A stretch of DNA of 64,000 nt from Trichaptum fuscoviolaceum (lineage: Eukaryota > Basidiomycota > Agaricomycetes > Hymenochaetales > Trichaptaceae). Made by a program: the position numbers and the translations under genes. Below the pieces are notes generated by a model that was not told the DNA's origin, ran no database searches, and was given only the letters and a program-made list of their open reading frames with translations. Position 1 is the stretch's first letter. Each line of letters starts with the position of its first letter. The stretch lies in contig CAJSYZ010000004.1 in the NCBI GenBank assembly GCA_910574455.1, positions 62,001 through 126,000 of the forward strand. Reading direction: 5' to 3'. Positions 35,918 to 47,056 of the stretch are shown in pieces.

Positions 35918-38083
35918 TTAGTCAAGTGGAAATTCAAGAGCGCTTTCGTAGATGGACGGTAGGTCCGCATCGTCTGGCTCTTCTTCATCCTCTGATCCCT
36001 CCCTGTGGCTTTGCTCGGCACTCGTCTCCAGTGGAACTACTGAACTCGCAGCGATGTTTTCCGTCGATGGGAGGGCTAGGAACGTCTTGTACAGTATCTG
36101 ACCCTTCTCATCCTCGTATCGAACCTGTATCTCTTTTGGAAGCCTCGCCCTCGCATCCTCGAGTGCTAATTGCGCTGTCTCCCCTTGTGAACCGTACCCG
36201 TAGAGTGCGGGGCCAGGTGATGGCTTGCGAAGAGATTGTTGCGACGGTTCCTCGAGTTTGAACAGATTCCTCAAGCAGGACCCGGTGTTCCAGTTCCAGT
36301 CCATGTTGGACCGGAGGCACTCTCCGAATACCCGTCGTTTATAGCAGTTTTTCTTGTAAACTTCCCAGCTGCAGAAATCTTGGCTCTCTCCACATTTGCC
36401 ATGGGGATGGTCTCGAGCATCAAAAAATTCACTGGTCAAGTCGCTCCTGAGAACTTCAACCCTCGTTGCATGCTCGTGTGTTCGTTGTAAGTCTTCTAAT
36501 GACCATTCATTCTTCCTTAATGAATCAATCAATCCCTTCCGAAAGAAAGACGAACAGTCCCGAAACTTCAATCCATCGTCTTCAAGCACTTTTTGGAGCT
36601 CATGCACGGGATACGTGAGCAGTTGTCGAGCAAATGCTGTGCACGACTTCTGAAGAGCTGCGTCCGGTGACCATTTTATTCCCTTGTGTTTGCGTGGAAG
36701 GGAGCCTGACTGCAAGCTCCGGAGCTGGCATATCGAAGGTCTCGAACATAATAGAAAGGTATGTTGTGGGGTTCTCTCGACATAACTGTAATCAGGGGTC
36801 GGTTAGTCCTTTGTGCTAACACTGTAAATGCATTGTACATACGCTGCAAAAGGATGATATACGTCAAACCCTCTTAAACTCATAAAGATCAGCAGGATGT
36901 ATGAGGTCTCAACACACATGCTAGTGCACATCTTCAGAAGTAGAATTGCCAACTGCTGTCTGCTATCAATGCAGGAGAGTGCGTGGTTAAGATTAGAGAG
37001 GAAGTGCGTGAAGAGGATAAAGGTTGTCTTTGCTAAACACTCCGTTGTCAAAGGTGCAGATGTTACATCGGTGTCAGCAGTAGTAGCCCAGACTTCCATT
37101 AGTAACGAGCTCGTCTGGGCTAAAGCATAAATGGATTGGTAATTGATAGTCCTGATAAGCTAGTGTTATTCTCAACCGATAACTGAGAAGATGTAAAGTA
37201 CATACTGTTCTTGACACATAGCTTGGATCAGCTCCTTCTTTAAGCAGTGGGCTGTCCTATATCTATCCCACCCTTCAGCAAGTTTTAGGTAGGTCTCTAC
37301 TATAGAGACTAAAGACAGGAAAAGCCACTTGTCGGGATTTGATTCATCGAGGGTCATAAATTGCGCCTTTAACTGTAATATCAGATCCTTGGTTACAACT
37401 GCAATGAAGAATTTCGAGAAAGGCTCTGAAGAAACTGAAAGACGAAGAAGAGCGAGAAAGGCTGCTGCGGATTGGTATGCTGATCCAGACCTCCTAGAAG
37501 TTGTTAAGTTGTTCGCAATTATATTAACTTGTGCTACTTACTGCATTTGATGAAAAAGGCTCTTCAGCCCAGCGACAGCCGCTGATCCACGTTGCTCGTG
37601 AATACATACTATGACTTCATTAAGGTCAATCAACTCGACTGTCTGTGATCGAATCGGAGGACTCGGTGGTTCAAATTCAAATAATATGTCGGCATCAGAA
37701 TCAGAGTCACTGTCATCGTCATCATAAACTTCATCAACACATAGACAATGCATGATTCTGTTTGGATGAAGCGAGGAAACGGAGACGTGGAGAATGCCCC
37801 ACTCAACTTTGCGACCGAGGTACTGATAGAGCTTATCGAGTATACGACCCGGGCCGATGTTGTTGTCCGTAGTTGCATTGGTGGAGAATGAGCTGACAGA
37901 GCATTTGTCATCCTTGCATTCGTGATTCACTTCTTCATTTATTGACCTTCCGTCGCCCGTACCCAACCCAAGGAATTTAGTCACGGCATTGAGCTTCCAA
38001 TCGCCATCAAGGTAGTGACGGTCATCGAGAGGAAACCTAGAGCGTTTATCGAATGGTCGAAAACGTCGTGAGCCCTTGGCCAT
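35918..38083 (-). CDS. Unknown protein, paralogue of the gene at 16329-18723
   Basis: Four exons: about 38083-37542, 37504-37207, 37130-36845 and 36790-35918. Joined in phase they share the block order of the copy at 16329: MAKG start, RHYLDGDWKL, FSTNATTDNNIGPGRILD, LYQYLGRKVEWGIL, AGLKSLFHQMQ before intron 1, SAAAFLALLRL after it, LQRTHEH, LRSNMDWNWNTGSCL and VRYEDEKGQILYK. Exon 1 has an added acidic tract (DDDDSDSDSDAD), and the C-terminal 40 residues are also acidic. The last intron joins with a two-base carry, which makes exon 4 continuous with the rest; read otherwise it hits a stop. Function unknown. Confidence 0.65.
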
Positions 38084-39248
38084 TATAGACTCGGAACGTA
38101 ATGAAACGACGACAAAAGAGGTGGCAGGTGATGAAGGCGTGGGCCGAGTGTAACATGTAATTGATTTTATACGGACTTGAGGCGGTTCCTCAACACATGT
38201 GTAATTGATTGATTTCACTTGGGCATCTCCGGTCGTCACGGAATGACAAGATGGTTGATTACCATCTGACGTGCCAGCACAGCAATCAGTATCGTTTGCG
38301 AAATGAAAACTACACTGATATGTTGGAACGTTAGTTAAGTCGAGTTGATTTACATACAGTAGACTAACTTGAAGTAGGACTGCTTTCCTCGGCCCATCAG
38401 CTATTTGGGTCCCACTCCCATCTACATACATAGATCGCATAGCCATAAGGCTAAGCACCAAGGTCAAGTCGTTGACTTAATAGACAGTTTCCTTGCTCAT
38501 AAGCGTATATAGTACTACAACTTGGAATGCTCACCTGTCAATTAACCCATATCCGGACTTCTCATCGAGATACACATAGTATAGCCATCGAGAAATCGTC
38601 AAAGACAAGGTTAAGATTTCTTTGTTAGAGCCGCACGATCACATTTGCAATTGTACACATGATCAAGATCAATGGCGAATGTTGATAAGAATGATGAACA
38701 ATGGCACAGGAATACAGCACTTTAACCGGAGGCGGTGTATTCAGCCAGGAATGCGAAGAGAAGCCGGGGAGAGCTGTATTAATTGTCTGTGTGGCGACTC
38801 TTGAAATATTATGAGCAAGGGCTACAGCAGCTCTAGAGCTTTGAAGGCAGTGCATACATGATTTCTGCTGGAATTCTAAGACGTTCTTCAAGCGCCTGGT
38901 ACGGACCCTTGTCAAGAAGAAAACTGCGGTCCGAGTGCTGCCAGTGCGGGAGTGGACACGGCCATGCCACTGCCAGGTAAACTTGAAGACAAAATTTAAT
39001 CTCCGACCGAACTTCAACTAAGGCATCAGACTGATCAATACAGTAATACAGTTGCTCAGGCTTGCAATATTGAACTTTGGTATCGTTGACTTACTTACTA
39101 TGATTAACTGTTGTATAGTAAAGTCATGGCTGAGCTAATCTGTTCCTACAACTTGATTGGCTCGTCTTTATACCGTCACTTCGTCGCATGACGCTCAAAG
39201 TCAACTGTAGGCAACTCAAACACACACGGTCGTCATTTTAACTGTCCT
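38084..39248. other. Non-coding stretch, no gene seen
   Basis: The frame upstream of the 38083 start is open for some distance but is not shared with the paralogue, so I read it as flank. Nothing recognised up to the carboxylase remnant. Confidence 0.4.
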
Positions 39249-39905
39249 CCATGGATAAGGGGCCTCGACATGCGATAACGCCTAAAGTACTTCCAATTGT
39301 CGCCCAGAGAACACAGGCTACTTTCTGCCAACCGTAGGGAGATAGCTGTTCGCTTTCTTCGCACTGCACGTTGTCTAGGCCTACGCACGGTCTCGGTATA
39401 CACCCAAGTAGACGCAACAGCACCTCACATCATCCTTGCAGATGAATCTATACCTTTAGTCCCCAACACCACCGAACCCGCAGCGGATGCGAAGTGCTAC
39501 ACCGAAATCGACGAAATATTGCGCGTGTATAGAGAACGTGATGTGACGCTCGTCCATCCGGGATATGGCTTCGTCTCGGAGAACGCTGGATTAGCGCGAA
39601 GGTTAGAAGAGGCAGATGTGAAGTTGTTGGGACCAAGTGTGCAGGTGATTGAGAATATGGGCTTGAAGCACCGTGCGCGAGAACTGGTGGTGAAGGCGGG
39701 CCTACCCGTCGTTCCAGGTTCTGGCCCCAGTGGACTCGCCGAAGGCGAAGAGAATGAGCAGTATGGGCGACTGAAAGGGTTGGTTGTCCTGTCACACTGA
39801 AGGTAATAGCAGGTGGAGGTGGAATGAACTTCGTTGTTGGCAACGATGCGGAGAAGTTGAAGGCGACGTTTGCGTGACGTGTCAACCCAACGGAGAGCAG
39901 AGGCG
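39249..39905 (+). pseudogene. 5' remnant of a second carboxylase copy, with upstream DNA
   Basis: Covers the upstream 50 bp and first exon of the carboxylase at 15887, inverted. The peptide runs from MSPREHRLLSANRREIAVRF through [32 protein letters not shown] and [13 protein letters not shown] change in the ANRGE loop (ANRRE) and frame loss near PSGLAEGE, just before the glycine-rich ATP loop, inactivate it. The out-of-frame tail can still be matched to about 39905, near the end of the first exon of the parent. Confidence 0.85.
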
Positions 39906-39954
39906 AGCATTCCCTGTTTAACCCCCCCGTCACACTTATCTTATAGACCATTGC

Positions 39955-40355
39955 AAGTTGTACGCTACGTGGTCTTCGGGTGCGAGACCCGCAGGTGGGT
40001 GCGCACGTTCCAGCGCGTCCCGGCGCTCGTGGACACGCTGCTCGAGGCGAACAGAGCTGTTGGTGCGCAGAGGGTAGGCGGATGCGAGCAGTGTGGTGTT
40101 CTTCCAGAACTTTGAAGAGTTTGAGGGGCGGATGCGATGCGTGCTGGTGAGGAGATTTGGTGTTTTTTTTTGTTCACAACGCTGTTCGATTGCTGAAAAG
40201 AGCTTGTGAGTCTAGAAATATGGATCTAAAGGTGCGAATGAGTTTGTCGATGCGGGCACGACACTTGCAAAAAAAAATTACCGCCAGCCGGACGCGGCGA
40301 TGGGGAAGGTCGTCAAGAATGGGCTGGGAAACCAGAGAAGAGACATGTCGGTAGT
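39955..40355 (+). pseudogene. P450-reductase fragment joined to the carboxylase remnant
   Basis: Matches about 44330-44765 of the intact fusion: VRYVVFGCETRRW then FQRVPALVDTLLEANR, and, in other frames, the linker with RQPDAAMGKVV-like sequence. It lies in the same orientation only about 50 bp after the carboxylase remnant ends, so two unrelated genes are fused at DNA level. Not expected to encode a working protein. Confidence 0.8.
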
Positions 40356-41980
40356 ATGAAGACAAGTGTGCCTGTTGACGCCATCGGTGTTCTGTGCCAC
40401 CTGTCTACCAGAGTTTACCAAGGCTCGGACCGTCCCGTGAGACTCTGTACCCACACTGGCATAGCCTTGCGTTCAGATCTCACGCATGGGTGTTGCGGTC
40501 CTTCAAGTTCCGGACCCAGAGGGTGCGTGCGTGCCAATGATCCCTTTCGGATCCAATCCACGCCGCTTTCTCAACTCTCCTCCCTCCATCACCCTCCATC
40601 GCTACCATTACAAACGACGCTATTTCTAGCTTCACGAAACTACTACTCTGATCATGCTATAATACGAATTTGAGCGGAGTCCAGCAGCGTAGCCTGAGGT
40701 TGGGGTTCAGAGATTTTTCGATTCTTGTCGAGTGCCTACCATTATTACTGTTCATGAGCGCTACTATGGCGGATATACAGTATGCACGCTTTTGTTGCCA
40801 GTCCGCTCGACCTCGAGTCTAGGCTGCGAACTTACACTACATTCTCGACGCAGAGGTCAATATTGAAGGAAGTGCCAGAGCTGAGTTCGGCGAGGAGCTC
40901 AGAGCTGTATGTTTGACAAGGTGAAGGTTAAGGGTACTACTGCGGACCTTGGGAAGTTCATGATCATTACCATGCTAGAAGATAGAACACATCGCCTGCA
41001 AATGGAAGATCATTTCCTTCAGATTCTGCGTGGCAGGTTCGCGGGCAACGACGATGGTGAGTCGGAGGCGTTCTAGTTGTCGCGGCAATTTGACGCGGAG
41101 TTTGAAGCTGTCACGCTACTATTGTAGAAACTGTCTTGTGTCTTCTGCTGCGCTTCCTTAGCTATTCACTTTCTTGCACCTCAGCGACATAATCAAGAGG
41201 CCTTAATATTTTGCCTGATACTATGAGGTATCTTATGAACAAACTGGTAATAGCCTCTATCACTGTCGTTCTGCCGGATGTAGTGTCACAAGTGACACTT
41301 GTTCCCTATCACCGTGACAACTTGAAGACCTGACAAGGCACGAAATTTCAGCAAGGTGACAACACCATCTTCTGATCTTCTACAGTCGCGGCGTATGTTT
41401 TCGCCTTACACCCTTTGCTTACTTCGAAGATGTAAATCACGTAGATTGTCTTCAGCATGGGAGAAAAAGCTCTTGCCTACGAATCACGTTGTACGTCAGC
41501 GCTATCTCATACTCTGAGTCACCGATTGATTTGCTGATTATCGACGTGTTCTCAAAGCTCATTGTCCCCATGAGGTGCGCGAATGGATGCAAAAGCAGCA
41601 GTACCAGCGTATCAGATACGCACAGTACAGGCCTTGGTGACGACGAAGTGGTATGCCAAGCTTGATCTGAAACGACGTTGGATGCACGATTCTGTTGCTG
41701 GCTGAATAAGAACTTGGTCAAATTCTGGTGGAATTTGCAGATGCGGGTTGTAATTGCAAGCTTCACCGGACTTTTGTGCGATGGAGACGGTGACAACAAT
41801 CCACTCACTGCTTGCTGCCCGATGCCCGAGCCCTTAAGCGCGCATAGCGAGCATCCGGTCTGTTGTCATTGGATGTGTCCTCGATAGCAAAAGGCGGTTA
41901 CAGCGGCTGAGACTGGGCACGAGGACCGGAGATGGTGAACATCACAGACCGGACTAACTACACGCTCGCACAGTGAGCAT
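40356..41980. other. Non-coding stretch upstream of the P450-reductase fusion
   Basis: Several short frames on both strands, none supported. The part after about 41760 is the fusion's upstream region and is duplicated at 28972-29270. Confidence 0.4.
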
Positions 41981-41994
41981 CAGCATCCTCTATC

Positions 41995-42002
41995 TATATA
42001 AC
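41995..42002 (+). promoter_or_regulatory. TATA-like box of the P450-reductase fusion
   Basis: TATATAAC lies about 40 bp upstream of the ATG at 42042. Seen directly; role inferred. A comparable TATAATA-like box is present in the truncated upstream copy near 29010. Confidence 0.5.
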
Positions 42003-42041
42003 CTCTCTGCCACTCCTCCTCGTCCCCTCATCATCTCAGCA

Positions 42042-45000
42042 ATGTCCACACCCGCACCCACACCAATCCCGATCCCGCCAACCGTGCCCTTCCTGGGCAA
42101 CGTGCCACTCGTCGACAAGCAGCTGCCACTGCGCACGTTCACGCTGCTCGCGGCGCAGTACGGCGAGATCTACGGCTTCCAATACCCCGACGGGCGCGTC
42201 ACGGTGCACGTCAACACGCACGCGCTCGTCGCGCAGGTCAGCGACGACAAGCGGTTCGAGAAGCTCATCAACAGCTCGCTGCACCAGGTGCGCAACCTCG
42301 CTGGCGACGGGCTCTTTACCGCCCTCGGGGAGGAGGAGAGCTGGGGTGTAGCGCGTACGTCGTCCGTACTGTCGCGTCGTGTAAGGCTGGAACTGATGGT
42401 GACTTAGATCGGATTTTGATGCCGGCTTTTGGCGCGGGGAACGTACTGGGAATGTTTGGTGATATGAAAGATATCTGCGATCAGCTGCTCCTGAAATGGG
42501 AACGGTAAGCTTCCTAACTTCTGTGATTAAGCGCTCGCGTTGACGCCCAAGCTTAGATTCGGACCCGACAACGTCTTCGACCCGTCTGATGATTATACGC
42601 GTCTCACCTTCGACACCATCGCGCTCTCCTCTATGTCGCACCGCTTCAACTCGTTTTACGAGCCCGACATGCCGCCCTTCACGAAAGACATGGTCGATGT
42701 GCTCTCCGAGTCGTCCAACCGCGCCTTCCGTGGGCCCCTCGCGCGCCTCCTGCCCATCCTCACCCGGCGCGCGGACGACGCATACTTCGAGAAGATCGCG
42801 GAGATGAAGCGCGTGGCTGCGGAGAGTGAGACTTGCTGATCAATTTCAACCACTTTGTTGATTAGCTGACCGTATTAGTTGTCGAGAAGCGCAAAGCAAA
42901 CCCGCTACCGGAGGGGAAGAAAGACCTGCTTACACTTATGCTCGATGGGCGGGATTCAAAGACTGGGAAGGGTCTCTCAGACGAGAGCATTATCTACAAC
43001 GTATGTCCTCCCCTGCCACCACCTGAGTTATACTCAATGCAACGATTTCTGAATTAGCTCCTGACGTTCCTAATCGCGGGCCATGAGACGACCTCGGGTA
43101 TGCTCACGTTCGCGACGTACTACCTCCTCAAGAACCCATCTGCCCTACGCGCGCTGCGCGAGGAGCTGGACAGCGTCGTCGGTGTCGGGGGCGACGTGCA
43201 GCTCGAGCATTTGGGGCGGCTGCCATATCTCGTTGGTGTGTCTCCTCTCAGAAGAAAGTGTACTTTTGATGGCGTGTCTCACATCCACAAACAGCCGTAA
43301 TGCGCGAAACGCTCCGCCTCTCGCCCACCGCGCCCATCCGCACGATCGGCGCACTGTCAGACACAATTCTCATCGGCGGGGACGGCGACGCGTTGAACCC
43401 CGCGAACAAGCGGTATGAGGTGAAGGCGGGGCAGATGATCAGCGTGCAGGCGGTACCGGCGATGCGCGACACGCGTGTGTGGGGCGAGGATGCGGAGGAG
43501 TTCAGGCCGGAGAGGATGCTGGGGGGGAAGTTTGAGGACTTGCCTGTGCGTTGATTTTTTTTTTTTCATCTTTCCCTTCGCTCTTTCTTAGCCTCGCTCT
43601 CACTTTCAATTCCTTATTCCACTTCTTTCGCTCTTTTTTCTTTCTTTGAATTTTTACTAACGAATCCTGCGTGCGCAGTTCCAAGCCTGGCAGCCCTTCG
43701 GGTACGGCATGCGCGCGTGCATCGGGCGTGCGTTCGCGTGGCAGGAGGCGCAGCTCGTGCTCGCGAGCATTTTCGCGAAGTTCGACGTGTTCTTCGCGGA
43801 CCCGGGGTACACGTTGCAGATCAAGCAGGCGCTGACGATCAAGCCGAAGGAGATGCGCGTGAAGGTCGCGCTGCGTTCGCGACCCAGCACGAGTGCGGGC
43901 GCAGGTGGGGGTATGGCTACGGGCGTAGCGAAGCCGGTGAACGTCGTAGACGCAGTGAACGGGAAAGAGAAAGGGATAAAGGAGGCGAAAGTGGGTGGGA
44001 CGACGACTGGTGCAACACCGCTCTATGTGTTCTATGGGAGTAATACGGGTACGAGCGAAGGTTTTGCAGGACGGGTAGCGAGCGATGCAGCAGCCCACGG
44101 TATGTATTTTATTCACTCAAAACGTCTATTTATGTAAAAACGATACCTATGATCGGGACAGGCTTCAAAGCATCCCTCCAGGCTCTCGACGTCGCGACCG
44201 CGCACATCCCCACCGACGGACCTGTCATCATCGTCACAGCGTCATACGAGGGCGAGCCCGCAGACAACGCCGCGCAGTTCGTTGGGTGGCTCCAAAGCCT
44301 CCCGCCTGATACACAGGAGCTGAAGGGCGTGCGCTACGTGGTGTTCGGGTGCGGGAACCGCGAGTGGGCGCGCACGTACCAGCGCGTGCCCGCGTTGGTT
44401 GACACGCTGCTCGAGTCGAATGGGGCGGAAAGACTGGTGTCAAGGGGAGAGGCGGACGCGGGCGGGGTTGGGTTCTTCCAGGATTTCGAGGAGTTTGAGG
44501 GGAGGATGTGGGGTGTGCTGGATGAGGTGCGTATTGTTGTTCCTGTTCCTAAGCTGTTTGATTAAACCAGAGGGGTTTTGTGGGTGTAGAGATATGGATC
44601 GAAGAACGCGAACGCGAATGGGTCTGGGGCTGGACAGGCGGAGACGCTCAGCGTCGAGATCGTTGATGCGGGCACGACACGTGCGAAACTCCTCCGCCAG
44701 CCGGACGCGGCGATGGGGAAGGTCGTCGAGAATCGCTTGTTGACGAAGCCGGGGACGCCGGAGAAGAGACATATAGGTGCGTAGGAATAACTACGTTGAT
44801 TCACGAACTGATGCTTTATTTTTTCCACCATTCTGTGTCTACTTATGCAGAGATCGAGCTGCCGGAAGGTATGGCGTATCGGGCAGGGGATTATCTCGCG
44901 ATGTGGGTGCTTTCAATTTGAGAAAAACGGCTGCTGATATCGAGCATGAGTATAGCTTACCGACTAACCCTGTCGACAACGTGAAGCGTGCGCTTTCACT

Positions 45001-46170
45001 TTTCGGCTTATCGGGCGAGCAAGAGGTAGAAATGGATTGTGGACGACCAATGTGACAGCTGCTGATATGATTTGACAGGTCATCATCAAATCAGAAGGAC
45101 CGACCAACTTCCCCGTCGACACGCCCACACCTGTACACACCATCCTCAGCGGCTTCGTCGAGTTAACACAGCCAGCTACGACGCGGGATCTACTTGCTAT
45201 CCAGACATACGCCAAGTCTGATGCGAGCGTCTCAGCGATCGCCAACCTACGAGACAACTACCAAGATGAAATCGTGCCCAAGCGGCTCAGCGTCCTCGAT
45301 ATCCTCGAGCGGCACACCGACATCTCGCTTCCTTTCGCGACGTTCCTGCATCTCCTCCCGCCGATGCGCGTTCGGCAGTACTCCATCTCTTCCTCGCCTT
45401 TGGTCGATCCGCAGCGCGTCTCGCTAACCATCAGCGTCCTTGCCTCTCCAGCTCTCTCTGGCACAGGCGCCACGCATTTGGGCGTTGCGTCCACGTACCT
45501 CGCAGGGCTTAAACCCGGCGACCGCCTCCCGCTCGCCGTGCGGCCCTCCAACGCATCGTTCCACCTCCCCGCCGACCCCGCATTGCCGCTCGTCATGTTC
45601 TGCGCAGGCTCGGGGCTCGCGCCGTTCCGCGGCTTCGTGCAGGAGCGCGCGGCGCAGAAGAAGGCGGGGAGAGAGGTGGGGAAGATGTTGTTGTTCTTTG
45701 GGTGCAAGGATCCCGAAGTGGACTATCTCTATGGGGAAGCGGAGTTGGGTGAGTGGGTTCGGGAGGGTGTCGTGGATGTGCGCCCGGCGTTTTCGAGGAG
45801 CGAGGACATGTCGCAGGGGTGCAAGTACGTGCAGGAGTAAGTGACTTGTTTTTTATATGGTTTCCTCGCGTACCTCCGCTGATATACGTTTATCTTTGCA
45901 GTCGGGTCTGGCATGACCGCGAAGAAGTGGACGAGTACTTCCGTGCTAATGCAAAGGTAAAAATCAAATAATAATATCCTGAACTAACGACTGGTCAGCT
46001 TACACTCGTCTCTGTAGTTCTACACATGCGGATCTCGGAAAGCGTCGAATGGGATCAAGAAGGCCTGCGTCGAGATGATAAAGAGTAAAAGGAATGTTTC
46101 GGAGGAAGAAGCTGTAGCGCTGTTTGAGAATGTTCAAAAGGAGAGATATGCGACGGATGTATTTGACTGA
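42042..46170 (+). CDS. Self-sufficient cytochrome P450-NADPH reductase fusion (CYP505-like)
   Basis: A multi-exon gene encoding roughly 1,050 residues with no membrane anchor, the layout of bacterial BM3 and fungal P450foxy (CYP505), which hydroxylate fatty acids near the omega end. P450 half: start MSTPAPTPIPIPPTVPFLGN, I-helix LIAGHETTSG, K-helix MRETLRLSP, heme loop FGYGMRACIGRAFA. FMN domain: LYVFYGSNTGTSEGFAGRV and VTASYEGEPADNAAQFVGWL, then FGCGNREW. FAD/NADPH domains: RQYSISSSPL, CAGSGLAPFRGF, FGCKDPEVDYLYGEAEL, FYTCGSRKASNGIKKAC, and the C-terminus YATDVFD. All key motifs are present and I found no frame break when introns are removed. Electrons flow NADPH to FAD to FMN to heme in one chain. 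Substrate here is inferred from family. Four decayed copies lie elsewhere in the window. Confidence 0.9.
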
Positions 46171-46476
46171 CCGGTATAGATTTCGCTGCTGACGGGGAGG
46201 CACGAAATGTTTTCTAATATACGTGTGTAGATCGGTAGTAATTTAAATGACAAGGTTTCAATATCTTTGATGAGTGACACGCTCTAGTCAAAAGATGTTA
46301 GGACACGTCAACCGTAGAAAGTCCTCTGTCTATCGATAGAAGCTCTCTTACATACTCTACTCAATCTAAATGAATACCAAAATTATCCAGTCTTCGGAGA
46401 TGGAGATGTCGGACCAGCCTTGCAAGGTTGAAAACAATAAATATTGAACACATACAAAAGGTGAAGAGTACTTGGT

Positions 46477-46615
46477 TCAGATGTGGGAAACAAACTCGAC
46501 CCATTGGATAGTGTCGAGTGCAGAAGGGGGAAGAGAACGAAGAGTAGTTAGAGGATGAATAAGGAGGGTGATACGGACTATAGGGTAAGCGAAGGAAGTC
46601 AGTGCTAATGTATGT
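46477..46615 (-). pseudogene. C-terminal relic of a large membrane-protein copy
   Basis: About 45 codons reading FAYPIVRITLLIHPLTTLRS then LPPSALDTIQWVEFVSHI and a stop, clearly homologous to the end of the family member at 47057 (FIYPVSRITLLVLAITSLRS, FDTVDW..FVPHI-type end). No further upstream similarity was found. It lies just downstream of copy 3 on the same strand, so it is what remains of a tandem duplicate. Confidence 0.8.
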
Positions 46616-47056
46616 TAGGAAGCCATATATTTCTCAGACGCAAGTCTGAATTGTGTACTAGATGTTGTTTTTGTATCTTTTTGATAGACCTTTCATCAAC
46701 TGATAAGCAGTACATTCAGAAACTTAGTTACGTCTCGTACTGGACTATCCCGGACCTATCAAGTCCTGTACACCACCTCACGGTTATGCCCCTTCAGAAT
46801 GAATGATCAAAACATGTCTTTTCCCTCACCTAAATTGACTAAACCATAATCGGCATTTACAAGGGATTAGATAGCAGAAAACCAAAAAAAAATCTCCTTT
46901 GACTATTTCGCATAGAATAAGTATATAAATCAGAAGCCAGACCCGGAACACGATTTAGATCAAGATATTACAATTGCTCATATAAAGCAACATGCGTCAG
47001 GTTGTACAGTTTTAAAATGTGTGTTGGTAATGAGCTAAGTAATACATATTTGCTAT
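46616..47056. other. AT-rich intergenic
   Basis: No gene recognised between the relic and copy 3. Confidence 0.4.

Noticed and set aside
37538..38467. Longer start for the gene at 35918-38083 (extra 128 codons)
   Set aside because: The extension is not present in the paralogue at 18723, which also begins with MAKG at the same place.
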